The translations under genes and the position numbers were made by a program. Below, one piece after another: positions 34,194-41,793 of a stretch of 41,793 nucleotides of DNA. Source of the DNA: Gammaproteobacteria bacterium (GTDB lineage: Bacteria; Pseudomonadota; Gammaproteobacteria; Thiohalobacterales; Thiohalobacteraceae); assembly GCA_019911805.1 (NCBI GenBank), contig JAIOJV010000028.1:1-41793 (forward strand). The letters are read 5' to 3'. The stretch's first letter is position 1; every line of letters starts with the position of its first letter. Below the pieces are notes generated by a model. That model was not told where the DNA came from. It was given only the letters and a program-made list of their open reading frames with translations, and ran no database searches.

Positions 34194-34892
34194 TCAATGG
34201 TCTGCACCGATGAAGCCGTCCAGCAGCGTCGCCATCAAGGTGTTGAGTGTCGCGAAGCGCGCCGTTGGCGTGAGCATCTGTGTGGGTGTCTGGATACCCG
34301 GGGCGTCGCGGAGTTCGTCCACGCCATGCTCGATCAGCGCCCTTGCGCTCGCCGGTGTCGTCTCCAGATGAAACTGCAGGCCGAGGATGCGTCCGTCGAT
34401 GGCATAGGCCTGGTGCCGGCAGGCCGCGCTCCGCGCCAGGTGCACCGCACCGGGTGGCAGATCGAAGGTATCGCCGTGCCAGTGGAAGGCGTCGAAGCGC
34501 TCGGGTAGCAGCGCGCCCAATGGCGAATGTATCGCCGCCGCGGTGCGTGTCACCGGCAACCAGCCGATCTCCCGCTGTGCGTTGCGATAGACACGCGCAC
34601 CCAGCACGTCCGCGATCAGTTGCGCCCCCAGGCAGATCCCCAGCACCCGCCGCCCCGCATCGATGACCTGGCGCAGGAACAACTTCTCGGCCGTCAGCCA
34701 GGGATGGGCATCGATGTCGTACACCCCCATGGGGCCACCCAGGACGATCAGCAGGTCGATCCGGTCGGGGTGCGGCAGGTCCTCGCCTGTATAGAGACGC
34801 GTGCCACTCACCGCGTGGCCGCCGCGCCCGATCCACTCGTGGATGCTCGCCAGACCCTCGAAGGCCACGTGCTGAAGAAAATGGATGCGCAT
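34194..34892 (-). CDS. Class I glutamine amidotransferase domain protein
   Basis: A 232-aa stand-alone amidotransferase. The nucleophile is Cys87 in LGICLGAQL, with His175 and Glu177 in LQFHLE completing the triad. Oxyanion strand LLIVLGGPMGV is at about 47-57. Proteins of this kind are often annotated as GMP-synthase-like. The acceptor enzyme is unknown. It follows ppk2 by 36 bp and appears to be the last gene of a marC-MOSC-ppk2 operon. Confidence 0.85.
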   Translation of the reverse strand: MRIHFLQHVAFEGLASIHEWIGRGGHAVSGTRLYTGEDLPHPDRIDLLIVLGGPMGVYDIDAHPWLTAEKLFLRQVIDAGRRVLGICLGAQLIADVLGARVYRNAQREIGWLPVTRTAAAIHSPLGALLPERFDAFHWHGDTFDLPPGAVHLARSAACRHQAYAIDGRILGLQFHLETTPASARALIEHGVDELRDAPGIQTPTQMLTPTARFATLNTLMATLLDGFIGADH

Positions 34893-34928
34893 GCTGCGGT
34901 CGTTCGCGTCTGTATCGGTGGCGTGTGC

Positions 34929-35810
34929 TCAATCCGCCGCGTCTTCGAGTTCCTTCCGCAGTTCCTCGAACCGTGCCCGGGTGGCGGCATCCGGTTCCGG
35001 ATAGTCGATGTTCAGCTGGCGGAGGGTATCGATGATGATGTCGGCGACGCAGACGCGCATATAGGGCTTGTCGTCGGCGGGTATGGCGTACCAGGGCGCC
35101 CAGGGACGGGAGGTGGCATTCAGGGCCGCCTCATAGGCCACCATGTAGTCGTCCCAGCGCCGGCTCTTCTTGACATCGTCTTCTGAGAACTTCCAGTTCT
35201 TGTCCGGTTCGCGCAGCCGGCTGAGCAGGCGTTTGCGTTGTTCCTCGTGCGAGACGTTCAACCAGAACTTCAGAATGACCGTGCCGTTGCGGGCCAGGTG
35301 GTGCTCGTGGTCACGGATGGACTCCAGCCGTCGTTCCCAGAACGTCGGCGCGGGTTGCGCCGCCGGCAGGCCTTGTGCGGCCAGGTATTCGGGCTGCACG
35401 CGCACGGTCAGGACCTCCTCGTAATAGCTGCGGTTGAAGATACCGATCATGCCTTTGGGCGGCAGGCGCAGGGTCGTGCGCCACAGGAAATCGTGTGCCT
35501 GCTCGTGTGCGGTCGGCCGTTTGAAGGCGTGCACAGTGCAGCCGGCGGGGTCGACGCCGTGCATGACGGCGCGGATGGTGCTGTCCTTGCCGGCCGCGTC
35601 CATGGCCTGGAAGACGAGCAGCAGTGCGCGGCCGTGGTGGGCGTAGAAGCGTCGCTGCAAGTCATCGAGCGCGTCAGCCTGCTGTTTCAGTCGATCCTTG
35701 AGATCGCCCTTGCCCGGTGCCTTCTTCGGTGGTCGCGTCGCCGCCTCGGCGACCCGGAAATCGCCGTCGAACGGCACCAGCAGCGGGTGTTCGCGGACTT
35801 CGAGGCTCAT
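34929..35810 (-). CDS. ppk2: Polyphosphate kinase 2 (PPK2) family
   Basis: A 293-aa protein with Walker A FQAMDAAGKDSTIR (Asp71-Lys75-Asp76 region), a lid segment HAFKRPTAHEQAHDFLWR, and Walker B-like GMIGIFNRSYYEEV. PPK2 enzymes transfer phosphate between polyphosphate and nucleotides (NDP or NMP). The start at 35810 is given by the family N-terminus, GGGGAG upstream, and a 4-bp ATGA overlap with the MOSC gene. The frame is open much further upstream but that is not coding. Nucleotide preference cannot be read with certainty. Confidence 0.88.
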   Translation of the reverse strand: MSLEVREHPLLVPFDGDFRVAEAATRPPKKAPGKGDLKDRLKQQADALDDLQRRFYAHHGRALLLVFQAMDAAGKDSTIRAVMHGVDPAGCTVHAFKRPTAHEQAHDFLWRTTLRLPPKGMIGIFNRSYYEEVLTVRVQPEYLAAQGLPAAQPAPTFWERRLESIRDHEHHLARNGTVILKFWLNVSHEEQRKRLLSRLREPDKNWKFSEDDVKKSRRWDDYMVAYEAALNATSRPWAPWYAIPADDKPYMRVCVADIIIDTLRQLNIDYPEPDAATRARFEELRKELEDAAD

Positions 35811-36499
35811 GACGGGTCGCTCCCCTGCAGGCGGGGGCGGTGATCGTCCTGGGTGCCCGCCAGGCCGCGCTGTGCCTTGTCCCGCCAATTGGCGCTGAGC
35901 GCCTCCAGGCCGGCGATGCGCACGAGCAGCTGCGGATCGGGCGGTTCGCAGTAGAGGGCGCGCATCACCCGTGCCACGCTGAACCCGGGGTGTGGACGGT
36001 CTTCCAGCTGGATGGTGTCGCCGGGTAGCGCCTCGCCGGGGGCGAGCACCCGGTACAGCCAGCCGCAGCGCTGCGTGTCCTGGACGCGCTTGGCGAGATC
36101 CTCCACGCCGAAGCGGGCATTCAGTTTCCAGCAGGGCGAGCGCGGTTGCGCGACCTGCACCCGTGCGCTGCCCAGGCGATAGATATCGCCGATGCACACC
36201 TGCTCCTCGTCGAGCCGCGGTGAACTGATGTTCTCGCCGAAGCCGGGCGGCTGCAGCAGATGCCCGGGCGCGCCCGGCAGCTCCTCGGCCCACACGGCAT
36301 AGTGCCGCGCGCAGTAGTGCAGCAGGGCGCGCTCGGGGCCACCGTGTTTGACGCGGTCGGCCTGGTGGTCACCGAGGATACCGAGCGGGGTGATCTGCGC
36401 CGGCCCCGGCAGCGGATGTTTGTCGATGGCACTGTCGCGCCCGGGCCGCAGTTCCCGCGGCTCGCCGGCGAAGATGCCGATGATGTGATCGTGATCCAT
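35807..36499 (-). CDS. MOSC domain protein (YiiM-like)
   Basis: A 230-aa MOSC-domain protein. It has the LGDHQADRVKHGGPERALLHY segment (split over about 42-64), FGENISS, and the conserved cysteine in RSPCWKLNARFG that binds the molybdenum cofactor or its sulfur in this family. Length matches E. coli YiiM, which acts in detoxification of N-hydroxylated bases. The stop overlaps the ppk2 start and 4 bp separate it from marC, so the genes are one transcript. The substrate here is unknown. Confidence 0.85.
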   Translation of the reverse strand: MDHDHIIGIFAGEPRELRPGRDSAIDKHPLPGPAQITPLGILGDHQADRVKHGGPERALLHYCARHYAVWAEELPGAPGHLLQPPGFGENISSPRLDEEQVCIGDIYRLGSARVQVAQPRSPCWKLNARFGVEDLAKRVQDTQRCGWLYRVLAPGEALPGDTIQLEDRPHPGFSVARVMRALYCEPPDPQLLVRIAGLEALSANWRDKAQRGLAGTQDDHRPRLQGSDPS

Positions 36500-36503
36500 G
36501 TCG

Positions 36504-37136
36504 TCAGCCCAGTCCCGGAAACAGCTGCCGCAGGCCGTTGGTGATGAACTCCACGCCGATGGCGGCCAGCAGCAGACCCATGATACGCGACACGATTTTC
36601 AGCCCCGTACGCCCCAGACCATCCGCGATCAGCGGGCCGGCACGCAGCGCCAGCCAGGTCAGCAGGGCGAGCACGAGCGCGATGCCGAACAGTACCGCAT
36701 GGTGCCCGAGGCCATGGCCGCGGTGAGAATAGATGATGATCGTGCTGATGGCGCCCGGCCCGGCCAGTAGCGGTATGCCCAGGGGCACGACACCGACGTG
36801 CTCTTTTTCCTCAGCCTCGTGGGCCTCGTCGGGGGTCTGCTTTTCCGCACTGATGCCGCCGTGCAACATGCTGATGGCCATGAGCAGGATGAGGATACCG
36901 CCGGCGACGCGGAACGAATCCACGCTGATGCCGAAGAAGCCAAGCAGGCCCTCGCCCATCAGCAGGGAGACCACCAGGACCACGGCGACGGTGATGGCGG
37001 CGTGCAATGCAGCGGTGTTGCGCTGCCGGTTGGTCTTATGCAGGGTGAGGCTGATGAATACAGGCACGATACCGATGGGATTCATGATGGCCAGGAGCCC
37101 GATGAAGAACTTGGCATAGTCGGTCCAGGAGATCAT
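36504..37136 (-). CDS. marC: MarC-family membrane protein
   Basis: A 210-aa protein with six membrane helices and the MarC signature: FIGLLAIMNPIGIVPVFISL at the N-terminus (helix 1), FFGISVDSFRVAGGILILL, and VVPLGIPLLAGPGAIST in the second half. A charged loop (Glu-rich, about residues 98-113) joins the two repeats. Despite the name, no antibiotic role is established for the family; transport is assumed. It is the first gene of the four-gene minus-strand operon. Confidence 0.88.
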   Translation of the reverse strand: MISWTDYAKFFIGLLAIMNPIGIVPVFISLTLHKTNRQRNTAALHAAITVAVVLVVSLLMGEGLLGFFGISVDSFRVAGGILILLMAISMLHGGISAEKQTPDEAHEAEEKEHVGVVPLGIPLLAGPGAISTIIIYSHRGHGLGHHAVLFGIALVLALLTWLALRAGPLIADGLGRTGLKIVSRIMGLLLAAIGVEFITNGLRQLFPGLG

Positions 37137-37407
37137 GCGGGCAGTGTAGCCGAACGGTTCGGGAAGAAAAGCGTCAACCGCAAAGGGTGCTATGGATGCT
37201 GCCGGCTCGCGGCTATCCCGCGCGATCCGTCACCGCCGTGAATACCGGAATGACGACCTGGATAATGTACCAGAGTCCGTTCGCCCGGTGCGGGGCAGTG
37301 CCCTGGCCGTCAAAGCAGTCAATAAACTACAGGTTTCGTCAGCTTGGAGCCCGGTGTGACTATCGGTAGCATGGGCGTCTTGATATTTCTTTATGTTGGA
37401 GAATCCC

Positions 37408-38034
37408 ATGAGTGACGCGATGGATTACCTGGTCGCCGCCCGGCCCGATGCCATCAAGCCCTACTTCAAATTCCTCAAAGAGGCCGGCAAGCACCTTGAT
37501 ACCCGCACGCGCGACCTGATCTCGGTGATCACCAAGGTCGATAGCCAGACCGAGGGCGGCTTCCGCCAGTACCTGACTCGCGCCCTGCGCAACGGCGCCA
37601 GCGCCAACGAGGTGATCGATGCACTGCTCATGGCCTTCCCGACCCTGGGGCTGGCCAAGATCATCTGGGCGGTGGACATCCTGCTGGACATGGACATCCC
37701 CGAGTTCCGGCCGGAGAACCTGTTCGCCGCGGCGCAGTGGCACAGCGTCGGGCCCCTGGATGAACTGGCGGATGGCGAGATCAGCTACCGTGACTGCGAC
37801 GGCCGCCATCTGTACATCTATCGCGACGGTGACATGCTGCGCGTCTACGACAGCCGCTGCCCGCATCAGGTGACCGATATCCCGCACCTGGCGCTGGACG
37901 GTACGCGCCTGACCTGTCCCAAGCATCACTGGAGCTTCGACGTCACCACCGGCGAGTGTGTCGCGGTCGGTAACCGGCCACTGAACCAGTTCGAGCACAA
38001 GCTCGAGGAGGGCGTTCTGTACGCCTTCTGGTGA
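37408..38034 (+). CDS. Carboxymuconolactone-decarboxylase-like domain fused to a Rieske [2Fe-2S] domain
   Basis: A 208-aa two-domain protein. Residues about 30-95 form an AhpD/CMD-type helical domain (DLISVITKVDSQTEGG, ALRNGASANEVIDALLMAFPTLG) but without the CxxC of AhpD. Residues about 105-208 form a Rieske domain with the complete cluster motif C151-x-H153-x16-C170-x2-H173. The chain thus joins an oligomerising or decarboxylase-like domain to a soluble electron carrier. The start at 37408 has GGAG about 7 bp upstream; an in-frame ATG 15 bp before it is less well placed. No partner oxygenase is nearby. Confidence 0.85.
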   Translation: MSDAMDYLVAARPDAIKPYFKFLKEAGKHLDTRTRDLISVITKVDSQTEGGFRQYLTRALRNGASANEVIDALLMAFPTLGLAKIIWAVDILLDMDIPEFRPENLFAAAQWHSVGPLDELADGEISYRDCDGRHLYIYRDGDMLRVYDSRCPHQVTDIPHLALDGTRLTCPKHHWSFDVTTGECVAVGNRPLNQFEHKLEEGVLYAFW

Positions 38035-38052
38035 GTCGCGCCGGTGCGTGCC

Positions 38053-38919
38053 TCAGGCGGCGCTGGAATGGGGCAGGATGGCCTGGCGCGCCGCGGCGAA
38101 CTGGGCGTCGGACTCGGCGATGATGCCCTCCAGGCTGTGCACCGGGAGGCCGAGCAGGTCCCAGGCCTGGGATTCCATGGGCGGCACCCGACCGATCTCC
38201 AGTGCGGGCTCGTGCACCGCGCAGGCAATCACATCGGCCAGATGGACGATCACGGTCTCGAACCGGGGGGCATGCGCATTCGCCTGCAAGGGTGCGTGAT
38301 GCGCCTGGGCGGCCTCGATCAGCGTATCCGGCAACCGCCAGGCGCGCAGCAAGGCCGCCCCGACCTCACCGTGGTCGAAACCGAGTGCATCGCGCTCCAG
38401 GACGTGCAGCGGCGTCAGCTCCGCGCGCGCCCGGCGCACCATGTTCGCGGCGATCTCCGGGATCTGCTGATACATGACCAGTGCACCGATGTCGTGGAGC
38501 AGGCCGGCGATCAGGTAGCGCTCGGCATTGGGTGCGCGTTGCCGGCCCGCCAGCACGCGCGCGACCACGCCGGTGTAGAGGCTGTGGTCCCAGAAGGCGT
38601 CCATGGACACCAGCTCGGGCGGGATTCCCTTGAATGCCTTGGTGACGCTGGTCGCCAGGATCAGATCCAGCAGTTCCAGCGTACCGACGACGGCGATGGC
38701 GCGCGACACCGTATCGATGCGTGAGGGAAATCCGTAGAAGGGGCTGTTGACGATCTGTAGCAGTCGCGCCGTCAGCGCCGGATCCTTGCCGATGACCTGA
38801 CCGATGGCGGCCGCCGAGCTGTCGGGGTCATTGATGAGATCGATGGCGCATACCACCACCTCCGGCAGCGAGGTCAGCTCGAGCGAGTCCTGCACCAGGC
38901 GTTCGACGCTGTGAATCAT
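38053..38919 (-). CDS. HDOD domain signalling protein
   Basis: A 288-aa HDOD protein. The domain covers about residues 10-210 with LPEVVVCAIDLINDPDSSAAAIGQVI (split), DPALTARLLQIVNSPFYGF, and LIAGLLHDIGALV where the HD pair is present. HDOD proteins act in bacterial signalling and stress or motility control without proven enzymatic activity. It is convergent with the CMD-Rieske gene and stands alone. Confidence 0.88.
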   Translation of the reverse strand: MIHSVERLVQDSLELTSLPEVVVCAIDLINDPDSSAAAIGQVIGKDPALTARLLQIVNSPFYGFPSRIDTVSRAIAVVGTLELLDLILATSVTKAFKGIPPELVSMDAFWDHSLYTGVVARVLAGRQRAPNAERYLIAGLLHDIGALVMYQQIPEIAANMVRRARAELTPLHVLERDALGFDHGEVGAALLRAWRLPDTLIEAAQAHHAPLQANAHAPRFETVIVHLADVIACAVHEPALEIGRVPPMESQAWDLLGLPVHSLEGIIAESDAQFAAARQAILPHSSAA

Positions 38920-39243
38920 CGGTGGTTTCTCCGGATAGGCGTGGGCGCGCGGCGCGCCGACGCGGTGTCGGCCCGGTTATCTTGCTGGTCGAATTGCGGC
39001 ATCGAGGTGCATATCCCCTTCCGTGAGGCACTCATTCTTGTCGCGTGCGGCCGCCGGCTTCCCCCCAGCGCGACCGCAACGGCTGGGTTTGATTCTACAC
39101 AACCCGCACGGATATCAGAAAATTTTGGCGTGGGTAAATCAACGTAATGAAACCATGGGGATTTTCCCAGGTCCTATAGGGCAGCTGGCGGTGGTCCGCC
39201 GGGCAGGAGGGACAGGCCGGGGGCCCAGGGGGGTGTGACGCGA
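38920..39243. other. Intergenic region upstream of HDOD and cytochrome c genes
   Basis: No gene or clear repeat is seen here. It should carry the HDOD promoter (minus strand). A tract rich in A and T near 39110-39165 is the most promoter-like part. Confidence 0.4.
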
Positions 39244-39257
39244 TTGAGGAAGATCAA
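39244..39257. promoter_or_regulatory. FNR-like box upstream of cytochrome c
   Basis: TTGAGGAAGATCAA resembles the FNR/Dnr consensus TTGAT-N4-ATCAA with one mismatch in the left half. It is 137 bp upstream of the cytochrome c start. It may be a target of the dnr product, but one such match can arise by chance. Confidence 0.35.
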
Positions 39258-39393
39258 GGCGCCCCCGGGGGTGGACAGGTATTCATTTACCCGACGCCCG
39301 CGCTTTGTCAGAATAGCGCCAGCTTTCAAGTGCCCCGTGCGCGCACACCGGCCGGGGGGTAGACAAGTACCTTTCGACAGTGGAGATCTCGGT

Positions 39394-39702
39394 ATGAAGA
39401 AATTGCTTTCTGCGGTGGTGGTAGGTGTTGCGGTGGCGACCAGCGGTGCAGTCCTGGCGGCGGGTGATGCCGCGGCGGGTAAGGCCAAGGCCGGCACCTG
39501 CGCGGGCTGCCACGGCGCCGCCGGCGTCAGCAACAACCCCCTGTGGCCGAACCTGGCGGGACAGAAGGATGCCTATCTGGTCAAGCAGATGAAGGCCTTC
39601 CGTGACGGTACCCGCAGCGACCCGATGATGTCACCGATGGCCAAGCCGCTGTCCGATGACGACATCAACAACCTGGCAGCCTATTTCAGCAGCCTGAAGT
39701 AG
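39394..39702 (+). CDS. Small periplasmic c-type cytochrome
   Basis: A 102-aa class I cytochrome c. The signal peptide ends near residue 23 (AVLAAG). The heme site is C36-A-G-C39-H40. A methionine-rich axial-ligand segment MMSPMAKPLSDDDI is at about 78-91, followed by the closing LAAYFSSLK helix. It resembles the c553/c4-half type that carries electrons to terminal oxidases. A strong intrinsic terminator follows, so it is a single-gene unit. Confidence 0.92.
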   Translation: MKKLLSAVVVGVAVATSGAVLAAGDAAAGKAKAGTCAGCHGAAGVSNNPLWPNLAGQKDAYLVKQMKAFRDGTRSDPMMSPMAKPLSDDDINNLAAYFSSLK

Positions 39703-39728
39703 AAATCCAGGACCGCAGTCCCCTGGAG

Positions 39729-39762
39729 AACCCGGGCCGTGCAAACGGCTCGGGTTTTTTTT
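39729..39762 (+). terminator. Rho-independent terminator after cytochrome c
   Basis: AACCCGGGCCGT pairs with ACGGCTCGGGTT with one bulge and a 4-nt loop, followed directly by a run of eight T. The repeat island R5 begins 4 bp later. Confidence 0.92.
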
Positions 39763-39765
39763 GGT

Positions 39766-40323
39766 GTGAGGAGTTAGGCGTGAGGCGTGAGGCGTAAAAC
39801 CTAAACCCTTTTTAGCCACGGAAGCACACGGAACAACACGGAAAAATAATAATGTAAAAGCCCAGTGCTCAAACCGAGCGATCACTGGGTGGTAAAAGGT
39901 GGCGGCTGCATGGGCCGGGAACAGACTAAAGGCAAAACCCCATTGGCCACGGAAAAACACGGAAAAGGTTATTGTAAAAACCGTCTATTCGGCGACCGTG
40001 TGTCGCCATGACCAACCGTCACCTGCACAGAAGAAGTTACAGTCGCTGTAGCACCATAACTAGCTGTCACTAAAGAAGCATTTACCTCTCCATAAAGTGC
40101 AGCCGCAGCCTGGGAACCTCGTACAGTCTCATCCGAGGGTGTAGGGTGCGTCGGCGCCAGCGACGCACCGTGGCGCGGTCAGCATGGCCACAGCTTGCCG
40201 TACCTCGGCATGTGGCCGCGTGGGGGTTTTAACGGGGTATTCTTTCCGTGTTTTTCCGTGTGCTTCCGTGGCTAAAAAGGGTTTAGGTTTTACGCCTCAC
40301 GCCTCACGCCTCACCCCTCACCC
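39766..40323. repeat. Composite nested repeat island R5
   Basis: It has the same composite order as R4: left heptamers from 39766, 10-mer arm, short core with CCCAGTG/CACTGGG, second left 10-mer arm (about 39944), R3-type core, right 10-mer arm (about 40247-40272) and right heptamers to 40323. It lacks the 263-bp insert present in R4, so it shows the empty site. Its right heptamers encode the last six residues and stop of ctaA on the minus strand. It fills the cytochrome c-ctaA gap. Confidence 0.88.
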
Positions 40324-41353
40324 CATGCAGCAGATACAAGGTCAAGGTGAGCAGGACCAGCGCGCCGGCCTGATGGGCGCTGGCGATCGCCACCGGGACG
40401 TGCAGCAGCAGGGTCGAGATGCCCAGCGTGATCTGTACGCCGACCATGGCGAGCAGCAGATGGGCACGGCGGCGCAGCCGCGGCGGCAGGCGCAGTGACC
40501 TGAACCAGAGCAGCAGCGCGGCCGCGAGCACGACCGTCGCCAGCAGGCGGTGATCGAACTGCACGGTCGCGATGTTCTCGAAGAAGTTGTGCCAGCGCGG
40601 TTCGAGCAGGAACATCGCCTCGGGGACGAGGTGCCCGTCCATCAGCGGGAAGGTGTTGTAGGCATGTCCCGCCTTCAGCCCCGCGACCAGCCCGCCGGAG
40701 CCGATGGTCAGGGTGATCAGCGCCAGGAACGCGATGACGCCTGCGTACGGCCCCCGGCGGCGGGCGTCTGCCGCCGCCAGGTCGGGCGTGGCCCGTGGCT
40801 GCAGCAGGTCCAGCGCCACCCACAAGATGAAGCCGTAGATCAGAAACGCCGCCAGCAGATGCGCGGTCAGCCGGTACTGGCTGACGTGTGGATTGTCGAC
40901 CAGGCCGCTGGTGACCATGTACCAGCCCAGGGCGCCTTGCAGTCCGCCCAGCACGAACATGGCGATCAGCTTCGGGACCAGCGGGCGCCGCACCCAGCCG
41001 CGCCAGAGAAAATAGAGGAACGGCAGCAGAAACACCGTGCCGATGGCGCGACCGAGCAGGCGATGGGCGAACTCGAACCAATAGATGGATTTGAAGTCGT
41101 GCACGTCCATGTGCATGTTGATCTTCTGGTATTCGGGCGAGGCCTGGTACTGTGCAAAGACCTCCTCCCACGCCGCGTCGTTGAGCGGTGGCACGATGCC
41201 GAAGATGGGATCCCACTCGACCATGGACAGCCCGGAACCGGTCAGGCGGGTGACGCCGCCGAGCACGATCATGGCGAATACCAACAGGCAGCACGCCAAC
41301 AGCCAGCCGGCGATGATGCGGTCATGATGGCGCTGATCTGGTGTCGCCGGCAT
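40304..41353 (-). CDS. ctaA: Heme A synthase (CtaA/Cox15)
   Basis: A 349-aa membrane protein with about eight helices. The four conserved heme-ligand histidines are visible: His97 in EFAHRLLGR, His165 in LTAHLLAAF, His268 in FDHRLLA and His327 in SAHQAGA. The family's N-terminal GGVTRLTGSGLSMVEW motif is present. It converts heme O to heme A, implying an aa3-type oxidase elsewhere in the genome. The final residues GVRGEA and the TGA stop are read from heptamer repeats of island R5, so the repeat now defines the C-terminus. Confidence 0.93.
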   Translation of the reverse strand: MPATPDQRHHDRIIAGWLLACCLLVFAMIVLGGVTRLTGSGLSMVEWDPIFGIVPPLNDAAWEEVFAQYQASPEYQKINMHMDVHDFKSIYWFEFAHRLLGRAIGTVFLLPFLYFLWRGWVRRPLVPKLIAMFVLGGLQGALGWYMVTSGLVDNPHVSQYRLTAHLLAAFLIYGFILWVALDLLQPRATPDLAAADARRRGPYAGVIAFLALITLTIGSGGLVAGLKAGHAYNTFPLMDGHLVPEAMFLLEPRWHNFFENIATVQFDHRLLATVVLAAALLLWFRSLRLPPRLRRRAHLLLAMVGVQITLGISTLLLHVPVAIASAHQAGALVLLTLTLYLLHGVRGEA

Positions 41354-41403
41354 TGCAGGTCCCCCTCAGGCTGCGGACAGTGCCGCGATTGTACCCGAAT
41401 CGC

Positions 41404-41793
41404 GTGAGGAGTGAGGGGTGAGGCGTGAGGCGGGAGGCGTAAAAGAAAAACCCTTTATGGCCACGGAAGCACACGGAAAAACACGGAAAAGGGTATTGTA
41501 AAAACCGTCTGTTCGGTGACCGTGTGTCGCCATGACCAGCCGCCACCTGCGCAGAAGAACTTTCAGCCGCTGTATCATCATAACCAGCTAGCAATAAAGA
41601 AATGGTTTCCTCTCCATAAAGTACAGTCGCAGCCTGGGGGCCGCGTGCAGTCTCATCAGAGGGTGTAGGGTGCGTCGGCGCCAGCGACGCACCGTGGCGC
41701 GGAATTTCGGTGCGTCAGGCTACGCCTCGACGCACCCTACGACCCGGGTTTTTACAAGCGCATTTTTCCGTGTTTTTCCGTGTGCTTCCGTGG
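41404..41793. repeat. Nested palindromic repeat island R6 (cut by window edge)
   Basis: Left heptamers start at 41404 (GTGAGGA, GTGAGGG, GTGAGGC, GTGAGGC, GGGAGGC). The 10-mer arm is at about 41461-41488 and the R3-type core follows. The full inner palindrome GTAGGGTGCGTCGGC (41665) to CGACGCACCCTAC (41728-41740) is intact, and the right 10-mer arm runs to the window end. The right heptamer arm is outside. It begins 50 bp upstream of the ctaA start. No gene is seen in 41354-41793. Confidence 0.85.

Noticed and set aside
35811-36293. Open upstream extension of the ppk2 frame
   Set aside because: It overlaps the MOSC gene, is Arg/Ala-rich, and the ppk2 start at 35810 has a ribosome site and a typical N-terminus.

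Overview
The window (about 41.8 kb, GC-rich) looks like the chromosome of a sulfur-oxidising, CO2-fixing gammaproteobacterium. The evidence is a cytoplasmic sulfite-oxidising complex (soeABC) divergent from a dissimilatory-type ATP sulfurylase (sat), followed by two complete form I RuBisCO systems. Heme A synthase, a small cytochrome c and a Dnr-type regulator point to respiratory flexibility. The order (Chromatiales or Acidiferrobacterales-like) is inference and cannot be fixed from sequence alone.

Layout. 1-4.4 kb: the 3' end of tonB, a TonB-dependent receptor, an exported Asp-box propeller protein with a Cys-rich motif, and an exported TlpA-like thioredoxin. 4.4-9.4 kb (minus strand): soeA-soeB-soeC. 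9.7-10.9 kb: sat. 11.3-17.3 kb: the green-type (form IA) RuBisCO operon cbbL-cbbS-cbbQ-cbbO. 17.3-18.3 kb: cbbR, reading away from 18.6-23.2 kb, the red-type (form IC) operon cbbL-cbbS-cbbX, an unknown 138-aa gene, and a class II aldolase fused to a Dabb domain. 23.2-26.1 kb: a small methyltransferase, a second CbbR-like LysR regulator and a cation/Ca2+ exchanger. 26.1-30.8 kb: purK-purE, purC, cfa. 31-41.4 kb: a DUF302 protein, a dnr-type regulator, a small thioredoxin, a marC/MOSC/ppk2/amidotransferase operon, a CMD-Rieske fusion, an HDOD protein, a cytochrome c and ctaA.

How it works together. SoeABC can pass sulfite electrons to quinone directly, while Sat would make ATP from APS in the indirect route (its partner AprBA is not in the window). 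The ATP and reductant feed the Calvin cycle, for which the cell carries two RuBisCOs, each next to its own activase type: CbbQO for the green enzyme and CbbX for the red one.

The most unusual feature is not a protein. Gaps between genes are filled by several families of palindromic repeat islands whose arms are short tandem repeats: heptamers of type GTGAGGC, heptamers of type AGATACA, 9-mers of type CACGAAGGA and 10-mers of type CACGGAAGCA. Some islands are nested, with small transposon-like elements inserted inside them and flanked by CTAG duplications. They sit in every gap between genes of the soe and green cbb operons but in none of the red cbb operon. They supply the stop codons of cbbQ and ctaA.
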